27,860 nt of DNA from Site-B1 sp963722665 (GTDB lineage: Bacteria > Bacteroidota > Bacteroidia > Flavobacteriales > Flavobacteriaceae): assembly GCA_963722665.1 (NCBI GenBank), contig CAVRNW010000040.1, positions 1 through 27,860 on the forward strand. Direction: 5' to 3'. A program made the position numbers and the translations under genes. Below the pieces are notes generated by a model. That model had not been told where the DNA came from. It saw only the letters and a program-made list of their open reading frames with translations, and searched no databases. Positions 8,419 through 15,437 of the stretch are shown here, piece by piece (the first letter of the stretch is position 1; each line of letters begins with the position of its first letter).

Positions 8419-9303
8419 TTAGTTTTTTCGAACGTGTTGCTCTCTGGCCAAAAGTGTATTCTTGAGTAACATTGCAATGGTCATTGGTCCCACTCCTCCG
8501 GGAACAGGAGTTATAAAATTTGCCTTTTTACTTACGCTTTCAAAATGAACATCACCAGCAAGACGATACCCCCTTACTTTACTCGAATCTTCCACTCGAG
8601 TAATTCCAACATCTATAATTGTTACTCCTTTTTTAACCATTTCCCCAGTTAAAAATTCTGGAATCCCTAGTGCAGCTATAATTATATCTGCTCCTTTAGT
8701 AACTTCTCCTAAGTTTTTAGTTCGACTATGAGCAACCGTAACAGTTGCATTTCCAGCTTTTCGCTTTTGGCTCAATAAAATACTCATTGGTCTACCCACA
8801 ATATGACTTCTTCCTATAACTACAACATTTTTCCCAGATGTCTCTATTTTGTAACGTTCTAATAATTCTAAAATGCCAAATGGTGTTGCAGGTAAAAAAC
8901 AAGGCAAATCTAATGTCATTCTTCCAACATTAGTTGGATGAAATCCATCAACATCCTTATCTGGATTTACAGCCATTAAAATTTTTTGCTCGTCTATTTG
9001 CTTTGGCAAAGGTAGCTGTACTATAAACCCATCAATATCTTCATCGGTGTTAAGTTTATTAATATTTTCCAACAAAATTTCTTCTGTAGTATTTTCTGGT
9101 AAATCGATTAAAGTAGATTTAAAACCAACACGTTCACAAGCTTTTACTTTGGCATTTACATAAGTCATGCTTGCTCCATCTGTACCCACAAGAATCGCAG
9201 CAAGATGTGGTGTTTTTTTACCTTCTGATTTTAGTTTTTTTACTGCTTCTGCAACTTCGTTCTGAATGTCATTGCTTGTTTTTTTTCCGTCTAAAATCGT
9301 CAT
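8419..9303 (-). CDS. folD: Bifunctional methylenetetrahydrofolate dehydrogenase / methenyltetrahydrofolate cyclohydrolase
   Basis: FolD interconverts 5,10-methylene-, 5,10-methenyl- and 10-formyltetrahydrofolate in cytoplasmic one-carbon metabolism. The 294-residue length is standard. The catalytic Tyr48-X3-Lys52 pair sits in SMTYVNAKVKACE, the signature GFIVQLPLP and DKDVDGFHPTN follow, the Rossmann segment VVVIGRSHIVGRP binds NADP, and TPVPGGVGPMT closes the active site near the C-terminus. It is followed by the YwaF-like gene (18 bases) and preceded by ffh. A 105-base gap carrying a large inverted repeat separates it from ffh, so it may have its own promoter. High certainty. Confidence 0.97.
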   Translation of the reverse strand: MTILDGKKTSNDIQNEVAEAVKKLKSEGKKTPHLAAILVGTDGASMTYVNAKVKACERVGFKSTLIDLPENTTEEILLENINKLNTDEDIDGFIVQLPLPKQIDEQKILMAVNPDKDVDGFHPTNVGRMTLDLPCFLPATPFGILELLERYKIETSGKNVVVIGRSHIVGRPMSILLSQKRKAGNATVTVAHSRTKNLGEVTKGADIIIAALGIPEFLTGEMVKKGVTIIDVGITRVEDSSKVRGYRLAGDVHFESVSKKANFITPVPGGVGPMTIAMLLKNTLLAREQHVRKN

Positions 9304-9319
9304 AATAAATCATTGTAAA

Positions 9320-9393
9320 TGTCAGGTCGAGCGCAGTCGAGACCAATTTATAGCATATATTCTTGAAACCTCTCGACTGCGCTCGAGGTGACA
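9320..9393. repeat. GC-rich imperfect inverted repeat between ffh and folD
   Basis: Two arms of 25 bases (9319/9320-9343 and 9369-9393) around a 25-base AT-rich centre are reverse complements at about 21 of 25 positions. The core of each is CTCGACTGCGCTCGA or its complement. Each arm also contains a small internal stem (CTCGA...TCGAG around CTGCGC). The GC content is far above its surroundings. Arms with this TCGACTGCGCTCGA core are, as I recall, dispersed intergenic repeats in many Flavobacteriaceae genomes; that is memory, not a search. Lying 16 bases past the ffh stop, it could also fold as an mRNA 3' structure. Confidence 0.75.
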
Positions 9394-9408
9394 TAAGTTT
9401 AAATATGT

Positions 9409-10737
9409 TTATTTCATATTCTGCATCATCTGCATCATTTTTTTTCCGCCTCCACCTTGCATCATTTTCATCATCTTACTCATTTGATTGAATTGCTTAA
9501 GCAATTGATTGACCTCTTGTACTGATGTCCCAGAACCATTGCCAATACGTTTCTTTCTTGCAGCGTTTAAAATTGAAGGATTGGAACGTTCTTTTGGTGT
9601 CATGGAATGAATAATGGCTTCAATATGTTTAAAGGCATCATCGTCCATATCAATATCTTTCATCATTTTTCCTGCACCCGGGATCATTCCTATGAGGTCC
9701 TTCATGCTTCCCATCTTCTTTACCTGCTGAATCTGTGTTAGAAAATCGTCAAATCCAAACTGATTTTTTGCAATCTTCTTTTGTAGCTTTCTGGCTTCTT
9801 CCTCATCAAATTGTTCCTGTGCTCTTTCAACCAAGGAAACAACATCGCCCATACCAAGTATACGATCTGCCATACGAGACGGATAGAACACATCAATGGC
9901 ATCCATTTTCTCTCCTGTACCAATAAACTTGATGGGCTTGTTAACCACAGATTTAATCGAAATAGCTGCACCACCTCGAGTATCACCATCTAACTTGGTT
10001 AATATAACCCCATCAAAATCAAGAATTTCATTAAACGCCTTAGCAGTATTTACTGCATCCTGCCCTGTCATGGAATCCACAACAAACAACGTTTCCTGTG
10101 GCTGAATAGCTTTATGAATGTTTGAAATTTCGGTCATCATAACCTCATCAATAGCTAACCGACCGGCTGTATCAATAATAACGACGTTAAAACCATTGGA
10201 TTTAGCATAAGCAATTCCTGCTTTGGCAATTGAAACAGGGTCTTTATTTTCCTTATCGCTAAAAACATCTACTTTAATTTGATCCCCAACTACATGTAAC
10301 TGATCAATAGCTGCTGGACGATACACATCACAGGCTACTAAAAGGGGTTTTTTAGTCTTTTTAGTTTTTAGATAATGAGCCAGTTTCCCTGAAAAAGTTG
10401 TTTTACCAGATCCTTGTAACCCCGACATTAAAATTATACTTGGAGTCCCAGATAAATTTATGCCTTCAACATCACCACCCATAAGTTCTGTTAATTCGTC
10501 TTTCACGATCTTAACCATCAACTGCCCGGGGTTCAATGTTGTTAATACATTTTGACCTAATGCTTTTTCCTTTACTTTATTAGTAAATTCCTTTGCTATT
10601 TTAAAGTTAACATCGGCATCTAAAAGGGCTCTGCGTACTTCTTTTAAAGTCTCAGCTACATTTACTTCGGTAATACTACCGTGACCTTTTAATACATGTA
10701 AAGCCTTATCTAACTTTTCACTTAAACTATTGAACAT
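9409..10737 (-). CDS. ffh: Signal recognition particle protein Ffh (SRP54)
   Basis: Ffh binds signal sequences of nascent membrane and secreted proteins together with the SRP RNA and docks with FtsY. The 442-residue protein has the N domain (about 1-90), the G domain with P-loop GLQGSGKTT at 106-114, the DTAGR switch, and TKLDGDTRGG, followed by FIGTGEKMDAIDVFYPSRMADRILGMGD. The Met-rich M domain ends in QMSKMMKMMQGGGGKKMMQMMQNMK. The C-terminus is a run of Met-Met pairs typical of Bacteroidota. A -7 element TACTTTTG lies 26 bases before the ATG. High certainty. Confidence 0.98.
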   Translation of the reverse strand: MFNSLSEKLDKALHVLKGHGSITEVNVAETLKEVRRALLDADVNFKIAKEFTNKVKEKALGQNVLTTLNPGQLMVKIVKDELTELMGGDVEGINLSGTPSIILMSGLQGSGKTTFSGKLAHYLKTKKTKKPLLVACDVYRPAAIDQLHVVGDQIKVDVFSDKENKDPVSIAKAGIAYAKSNGFNVVIIDTAGRLAIDEVMMTEISNIHKAIQPQETLFVVDSMTGQDAVNTAKAFNEILDFDGVILTKLDGDTRGGAAISIKSVVNKPIKFIGTGEKMDAIDVFYPSRMADRILGMGDVVSLVERAQEQFDEEEARKLQKKIAKNQFGFDDFLTQIQQVKKMGSMKDLIGMIPGAGKMMKDIDMDDDAFKHIEAIIHSMTPKERSNPSILNAARKKRIGNGSGTSVQEVNQLLKQFNQMSKMMKMMQGGGGKKMMQMMQNMK

Positions 10738-10762
10738 AATCCATCACTATTTTTAAGAGTTG

Positions 10763-10770
10763 CAAAAGTA
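10763..10770 (-). promoter_or_regulatory. -7 promoter element of ffh
   Basis: TACTTTTG on the minus strand matches TAnnTTTG perfectly and ends 26 bases before the ffh ATG. No TTG is found at the usual upstream distance. Confidence 0.5.
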
Positions 10771-10814
10771 TGAATTTGATATGTAAATAAAAGTAAGATT
10801 TTGATAATTATAAC

Positions 10815-10849
10815 AAAAAAAAGGTTGCTTATATTTATAAACAACCTTT
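10815..10849 (-). terminator. Intrinsic terminator after the lipoprotein pair
   Basis: On the minus strand AAAGGTTG (10849-10842) pairs with CAACCTTT (10827-10820) around a 14-base AT-rich loop, followed by a run of Ts (10820-10815). It lies about 85 bases downstream of the small lipoprotein stop and upstream of ffh, so it should end the lipoprotein transcript and shield ffh. Confidence 0.65.
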
Positions 10850-10933
10850 AAAAATTAAGGAAATTTTGAAGCTTTATACTATTAATCAAAAATTATGGCT
10901 TTCCTTTTTTTTAACACTAACCAACCTAAAACT

Positions 10934-11410
10934 TTATTGTTTTTCAAATGTTAGAAAATCTGTTCCTCCATTTCCACCACTAACATCTGTTAATTGAATC
11001 TTTGTTGATGTATATGAGACTATATCCCAATCATCACTTAATTCTTCAAAATCAGGAGGTGAAACGAATAAAATATTAAAATCTATATCATCATCACTGC
11101 TGCTATCATCATTACTATTACTATCATCTGTAACAGACCAAGTTCCGGTATATGTATTGGTTCCGTTTGAAGCGGTTATGACTCCGTCAGCTCCAAATGT
11201 AAATTCGTATCCAGTATAGTTCCCGGTTTCCTCGCTGTCTGTATCAAAGAAATAGGTTATTACCCAATTTCCGGTTTGAGCTGTGTTGACTACATTCTGA
11301 ATTTCAGCAGAATTATCATTTGGACTATTCTCATCATCAGATGAACATTGCATTGACATTAATGAAATGGTCAACAATAATATTATTGACAAATTGAATG
11401 ATCTTTTCAT
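10934..11410 (-). CDS. Small acidic lipoprotein, lipocalin-like
   Basis: A 158-residue exported lipoprotein of unknown function. The signal peptide MKRSFNLSIILLLTISLMSMQC ends in a lipobox with Cys22. SSDDENS follows, resembling the S-D-D type lipoprotein export signal reported for flavobacteria, so surface exposure is likely. The mature part is strongly acidic, with an Asp/Ser-rich loop (DDSNSNDDSSSDDD). Its layout, NWVITYFFDTD..., YEFTFGADGVITA, YTGTWSV and DWDIVSYTSTKIQL, is the same order as each module of the large neighbouring lipoprotein, so it looks like one diverged free-standing copy without the flanking cysteines. It starts 27 bases after that gene and shares its operon and terminator. 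Confidence 0.85.
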   Translation of the reverse strand: MKRSFNLSIILLLTISLMSMQCSSDDENSPNDNSAEIQNVVNTAQTGNWVITYFFDTDSEETGNYTGYEFTFGADGVITASNGTNTYTGTWSVTDDSNSNDDSSSDDDIDFNILFVSPPDFEELSDDWDIVSYTSTKIQLTDVSGGNGGTDFLTFEKQ

Positions 11411-11437
11411 AATTTTAAAATTTAATGGATTAATTTT

Positions 11438-13756
11438 TTAATTACAAGTGCGTTCTATCACGATAAACGAATTATCCTTTTCTAACTGCAGTCTGTCTTC
11501 TTCGCATTCTACAACTAGCCAATTGCCTGTTATAGCTTGGATATTTCCAGCATTAACTTGACTAAACTCTATCCAAACATCATCATTATCTGTTGAAATT
11601 GACCATGCTGCAGTGATTGTTTGACCATCTCCCGTTATTAAAACACTCATATCGCTATTAAAATCGAAATCGAAAATGATTAAATCATCACTACCATTAT
11701 AATTTGTTACATTCCATGTACATTCTAATAAGAAATTGTTTACTTGATCATCGTTACATCCTGAATAACTACAATCACGTTCTAACACAATTTCAACATT
11801 ATTATCATCGTGCAAAATTATTTGAGTTTCTGTACACTCGACAACTTGCCATTGCCCAATTAAGTCTTGTAAATCTGTTGGTAATTGTTCTATTGTTAGA
11901 AAAACTCCGTTTGCAGGATTTCCGGCTGTAGACCATGTTCCTTCAAAAGTTGTTCCATTTCCTTGTACAACAAGATCCATATTTTCGTTAAAATAGATGT
12001 CGTAACCTATTAACTGATCGTCTCCATTATAAGAAACTGCTACCCAATGACACTCCATTAAATAAGTATCAACTTGCTCTTCTGTACAACCTTCCTCACT
12101 GCAATCTTCAACATATAATTCTACTTCAAACACTTCGAAAGTATTGGTTCCGGCTAATTGAACTCTGGCATAAATAGTTTGTGGATTTGATGTATTGGTA
12201 TAGTTTGTTTCTAATGTATTTGTTTGTGCTTCAGCATCAGATATGGAAGCATAAAATGAATATTCTATATTATCTTCAACGCAATTTGGATATGCCATGT
12301 TTAAATCGAATGCTGCAAATCCATCAATTGTATCGTCATCACAGATAACGAATTCAGTATTCGAGTAACATTCAAAAGGATCACTGCAATCTTGTTCCAA
12401 GACTAATGAATTGTCTCCATTTATCATTTCTAATCTATCATCGTCACATTCAACAATTTCCCATTGTAGTGAAAGTACATCATATGCTTCCGGAATATTC
12501 AACACTAAGAACGTTCCTTCATCAGACAATACAACTTCCCATGTTCCTGTTAATATATTTCCATTAGGACCAGTAACTTTTACAGTTCCATCCTCTATGA
12601 ACAAATAAGGACCATTTAAGTTCGTACCTAATAGATCTGTACCAGAATACCATACACACTCCTTAAGATTTTGGCTTATTTCCTGAGCACTACAATCTAA
12701 TTCATCTTCACATTCCTGTTCAATAACTATATAGGTATCTCCTATTTCTAATTTATATCTGTCATCATCACAGTCAATAATCTGCCAGTTACCATTTAAG
12801 TCTTGCCATGAGGTTTCAAATTCTATAAATAAGTCGTCATTGTCCTGGGCAACGGTCCATGAACCATCATGTAGAACATTTCCATTAAGAGAGACTGTAA
12901 AGCCATAATTAGGGTTAAAGTCTAAATCATAATTAACAAATGTGTCATCGCCATTGTAAGAAACTATATTCCAGATACATTCTTTAAGATACATTTCTAC
13001 ATGCTCCTCAGAACAATCATCGTCATCATCATTCCAGTCATTATCATCATCCTCATCACAAGCATCTTCAGCTGCTTCAATAGCTGCTTGTAGTTCATTA
13101 TTGCTGGTTATTTCTATAGTTGATCCGTCAGCTAAAATCATATTTATTGGGAAGTTTATACTTGCGAATACACCTCCTTCTAGTTCATCAATGAAATCAT
13201 ATAATTCTTCGTCATTATTTATCTGAATAGTTTCTATAAAATCAAAATTGGAATTAAAAATGGATACACCAATAGGATATTGAAAGTCGATACATTCTAT
13301 ATCATCGTCATTTTCATTCTCACCAAGACAGTCTTCAACAAATGAATATAATTCATCGTAATTATTAATTACGAATTGTTCGTGATTACTTAAAACAATG
13401 GTGATGGGAAATACGATTTCCAGGTTATTATCGTCATCATCAAATTCATCAAAAATATCTTCAATAATATCATAATTCTCAACAGATTCAATTGTAATAG
13501 TAATACCATTAACAATGACAGTTACCGGTAAATTAACAGATATACAGTTTGCTGAATCTATTATATTATCAAATGAACCATCATGCGTTGTGGTTCGTAA
13601 CATGGATTGTGCTAAAACGGTTTGAGCAGTAAATGTTTCTTCTGAATTTGTTTCAGTAATATCAGATACCTCATTCTGACAAGACGTAAATAGTATTAAA
13701 GTAAAAAGAGGCAAAAAAAGGAAATTCCTGAGGCTTTTGAATAGATTTGTTTTCAT
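11438..13756 (-). CDS. Large acidic modular lipoprotein with tandem repeats
   Basis: A 772-residue exported lipoprotein that I do not recognise by name. The signal peptide (MKTNLFKSLRNFLFLPLF...) ends in the lipobox LFTSC. Numbering from an alternative ATG at 13768, which adds four residues, the layout is: four short beta units (about 75-238, pattern FPIxxxL...I.n..eL..fi); an Asp-rich linker (240-251); two cysteine-flanked lipocalin-like modules (252-353 and 359-461); one domain of the kind CDDDTIDGFAAFDLN (470-556), seen in flavobacterial cell-surface proteins; and two more lipocalin-like modules (561-666, 671-775). Each module starts near C..EQV..YL.EC.W and ends near VEC....L..E..C, suggesting disulfides and a periplasmic or surface location. 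I prefer the ATG at 13756, since the promoter would leave only a few bases before 13768. It is divergent from the ECF sigma factor gene and may be its target. Confidence 0.85.
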   Translation of the reverse strand: MKTNLFKSLRNFLFLPLFTLILFTSCQNEVSDITETNSEETFTAQTVLAQSMLRTTTHDGSFDNIIDSANCISVNLPVTVIVNGITITIESVENYDIIEDIFDEFDDDDNNLEIVFPITIVLSNHEQFVINNYDELYSFVEDCLGENENDDDIECIDFQYPIGVSIFNSNFDFIETIQINNDEELYDFIDELEGGVFASINFPINMILADGSTIEITSNNELQAAIEAAEDACDEDDDNDWNDDDDDCSEEHVEMYLKECIWNIVSYNGDDTFVNYDLDFNPNYGFTVSLNGNVLHDGSWTVAQDNDDLFIEFETSWQDLNGNWQIIDCDDDRYKLEIGDTYIVIEQECEDELDCSAQEISQNLKECVWYSGTDLLGTNLNGPYLFIEDGTVKVTGPNGNILTGTWEVVLSDEGTFLVLNIPEAYDVLSLQWEIVECDDDRLEMINGDNSLVLEQDCSDPFECYSNTEFVICDDDTIDGFAAFDLNMAYPNCVEDNIEYSFYASISDAEAQTNTLETNYTNTSNPQTIYARVQLAGTNTFEVFEVELYVEDCSEEGCTEEQVDTYLMECHWVAVSYNGDDQLIGYDIYFNENMDLVVQGNGTTFEGTWSTAGNPANGVFLTIEQLPTDLQDLIGQWQVVECTETQIILHDDNNVEIVLERDCSYSGCNDDQVNNFLLECTWNVTNYNGSDDLIIFDFDFNSDMSVLITGDGQTITAAWSISTDNDDVWIEFSQVNAGNIQAITGNWLVVECEEDRLQLEKDNSFIVIERTCN
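11444..12088 (-). repeat. Lipocalin-like protein modules 3 and 4
   Basis: Two tandem coding modules (12088-11771 and 11758-11444) share the frame C.(E/D)(E/D)QV..(Y/F)L.EC.W, SYNG.D / NYNG.D, a D.(Y/F)FN segment, (G/A)(T/A)W, G(Q/N)W.VVEC and a final E(R)(D/T)C. They diverge at DNA level, so the repetition is old. Confidence 0.75.
12386..13015 (-). repeat. Lipocalin-like protein modules 1 and 2
   Basis: Modules at 13015-12710 and 12694-12386 share the same frame as modules 3 and 4: a leading Cys, L(K)EC.W, G(S/T)W in the middle, (N/Q)W.I(I/V)(D/E)CDDDR, and a final E(Q)(E/D)C. Module 2 is the most diverged and lacks the YNGDD segment. Confidence 0.72.
13055..13546 (-). repeat. Four short N-terminal beta units of the large lipoprotein
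   Basis: Four units of about 33-40 residues repeat the pattern (hydrophobic)xxP(V/I)x(V/I/M)xxx(G/N)xxxxI...(E/D)L..(F/A)I. They are visible at SVNLPVTVIVNG, EIVFPITIVLSN, DFQYPIGVSIFN and SINFPINMILAD. Acidic linkers separate them. Confidence 0.65.
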
Positions 13757-13781
13757 GATTAAGTTCATTTTTTAATATGTT

Positions 13782-13810
13782 CAAAATTATATTTTTCTTT
13801 TTCATAGCAA
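13782..13810 (-). promoter_or_regulatory. Promoter of the divergent lipoprotein operon
   Basis: On the minus strand TTG (13810-13808) is followed after 18 bases by TAATTTTG (13789-13782), a full match to the Bacteroidota -33/-7 housekeeping consensus. Transcription would start near 13775, a few bases before ATG 13768 and about 20 before ATG 13756. A palindrome (13804-13816) overlaps the -33 end. Confidence 0.65.
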
Positions 13811-13816
13811 TGCTAT
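13804..13816. promoter_or_regulatory. Palindrome in the lipoprotein/sigma-factor divergent region
   Basis: ATAGCA-A-TGCTAT is a perfect inverted repeat with 6-base arms around one central base. It covers the -33 element of the lipoprotein promoter and lies about 85 bases before the sigma factor ATG. Position suggests an operator; the binding protein is unknown. Confidence 0.35.
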
Positions 13817-13900
13817 ATAGTACTAAAACAATTTACTTTTAAAAATTCCTACCTTAAGGCTAAGATTTTTTTTAAATTTAGACCGAATTAAATCAATTTA

Positions 13901-14416
13901 ATGAGTAAACAACTGCATGATAATATTTGTAATGAAACCCTTTTTAGTAAGTTGTTTATTAAATACGCGAAAGATTTAAATAACTTTTTATACTATAAAT
14001 TTGGAGATCATTTTAATCCGAAGGATAAAGTACAGGATGCATTTATTAAGCTCTGGCAGAATTGTAGCAAGGTTTCTCCCGATAAGGCTAAAAGCTATTT
14101 GTATACAGTTGCCAATAATTTAATGCTAAATGAAGCGGCTCATCAGAAGGTAGTTCTCAAATTCCAACAACATAAACCCAAAGAACATACCAATGAAGAT
14201 CCTGAGTTTTTAATGCAGGAAAAAGAGTATTTGCAAAAGTTACAATTGGCTATCTCAAATTTAACCGAAGCAGAACGAGTTGCCTTTTTAATGAACAGAA
14301 TTGAAGGGAAAAGACATAAGGAGATTGCTGAAATTCTAGAAATTGGAACAAAAGCCGTTGAAAAACGGATTTATAGTGCACTAAGAAAATTAAGAAAAGA
14401 AATTGATGGATTATAA
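13901..14416 (+). CDS. ECF-type RNA polymerase sigma factor
   Basis: A 171-residue extracytoplasmic-function sigma factor. The sigma-2 region (about residues 17-82) includes the core-binding and -10 recognition parts with KDKVQDAFIKLWQN. The sigma-4 helix-turn-helix (about 113-163) reads LTEAERVAFLMNRIEGKRHKEIAEILEIGTKAVEKRIYSALRKLRKE. It belongs to the FecI-like group common in Bacteroidota. It is first of a three-gene set with FecR and a TonB-dependent receptor, which should hold it inactive and activate it, respectively. No match to TAnnTTTG with a TTG was found upstream; the sigma factor may recognise its own promoter in the 132-base gap to the lipoproteins. Confidence 0.93.
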   Translation: MSKQLHDNICNETLFSKLFIKYAKDLNNFLYYKFGDHFNPKDKVQDAFIKLWQNCSKVSPDKAKSYLYTVANNLMLNEAAHQKVVLKFQQHKPKEHTNEDPEFLMQEKEYLQKLQLAISNLTEAERVAFLMNRIEGKRHKEIAEILEIGTKAVEKRIYSALRKLRKEIDGL

Positions 14417-14537
14417 GCTGGGAGCCGGAAGATAGAAGTAGGAAGCTTGAGATTTCAAATTTGAGATTTGGGATTTATTTTTTAAATCTTAGTAGGAGTT
14501 TTTAAATCTTAACTGTTATATAGATGTAAGACGAATT
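14417..14537 (+). repeat. Repeat-rich spacer between sigma factor and fecR
   Basis: The 121-base gap has no gene. It begins with purine-rich GGAAG-type steps (about 14420-14444), then GAGATTT units (about 14449-14475), then an exact 13-base direct repeat TTTTTAAATCTTA at 14479-14491 and 14499-14511, exactly 20 bases apart. Such GGAAG/GAGATTT runs are, as far as I recall, common low-complexity intergenic fillers in flavobacteria. Whether it carries a promoter for fecR is unclear. Confidence 0.55.
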
Positions 14538-15437
14538 ATGAAAAAAGAAGATTTAATAAAGAAATGGTTGGATAATGATCTAAACGCCAATGAACTTAAG
14601 GCTTTCAAGAAGCTTGAAGATTACGAGGCCTTGGTTAAATTATCTGATAGTGTTAAGCACTTTAAGGCTGACGAATTTGACAGCAATAAGGAGCTTTCTT
14701 CTGTTTTACAAAAAATTAAGGCTCAAAAACCAGGTAAAAATAATTGGTTAAAACCTTTATTGCGTTTGGCCGCCATATTGGTGATTTCGGTTGGTGTTTA
14801 TTACTTCACCACTAATACAGATACAACCGTTAGCACATTGGTAGCTGAAAAAGCAGCTTTTGACCTACCAGATCTATCTCAAGTTCAACTAAATACTGAA
14901 TCCAGTTTAACTTTCAACAAGAAGAAATGGAATAAAGTACGTGAAGTTGAATTACAGGGAGAGGCTTATTTTAAGGTTGCTAAAGGATCTAAATTCAGTG
15001 TTGTAACAAAAGATGGAACAGTAACTGTACTGGGCACGCAATTTAACGTTAAACAGCGTGAAAATTATTTTGAAGTTATATGTTATGAGGGATCGGTTGG
15101 TGTGAACTATCAAGAAAGATCGGTTACCTTAAAACCAGGTTTTAGCTTTTTAATAATAGATGGAAACCTCTTTGCAAAAGATAAAGACGAACGCCTTGAA
15201 CCATCCTGGATAAATAATGAAAGTTATTTTAAAAGTTTACCGTATAAGGAAATTCTAAATGAATTGGAAAGACAATACGGAATATCCATTGAAACTAATA
15301 ATATAGATCTAGCACAATTATTCACCGGAACGTTTAAACATGACGATTTGGAGCTTGCTTTAAAATCTGTAACTTTACCTCTTAATCTGAAGTACCAATT
15401 AATAAATGATACTACTATAGTTTTGGAGCGTGAGTAA
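14538..15437 (+). CDS. FecR family anti-sigma factor
   Basis: A 299-residue inner-membrane protein expected to bind the ECF sigma factor at its cytoplasmic N-terminus and the receptor's signalling domain on the periplasmic side. A short cytoplasmic part (1-70) is followed by one transmembrane helix (74-91, RLAAILVISVGVYYF). The periplasmic FecR domain (about 97-190) has the signature EVELQGEAYFKVAKGSKFSV...TVLGTQFNV. A C-terminal DUF4974-like domain (about 228-297) has SYFKSLPYKEILNELERQYGI and FTGTFKHDDLELAL. Length is typical. The receptor's GTG start lies within its last codons (overlap 15430-15437), so translation is coupled. Confidence 0.95.
   Translation: MKKEDLIKKWLDNDLNANELKAFKKLEDYEALVKLSDSVKHFKADEFDSNKELSSVLQKIKAQKPGKNNWLKPLLRLAAILVISVGVYYFTTNTDTTVSTLVAEKAAFDLPDLSQVQLNTESSLTFNKKKWNKVREVELQGEAYFKVAKGSKFSVVTKDGTVTVLGTQFNVKQRENYFEVICYEGSVGVNYQERSVTLKPGFSFLIIDGNLFAKDKDERLEPSWINNESYFKSLPYKEILNELERQYGISIETNNIDLAQLFTGTFKHDDLELALKSVTLPLNLKYQLINDTTIVLERE

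Noticed and set aside
9735..10105. Open frames on both strands inside ffh
   Set aside because: Out-of-frame shadows of a highly conserved gene; no family features.
11704..12608. Plus-strand open frames inside the large lipoprotein gene
   Set aside because: Antisense shadows created by the low stop-codon density opposite Asp/Glu-rich codons.
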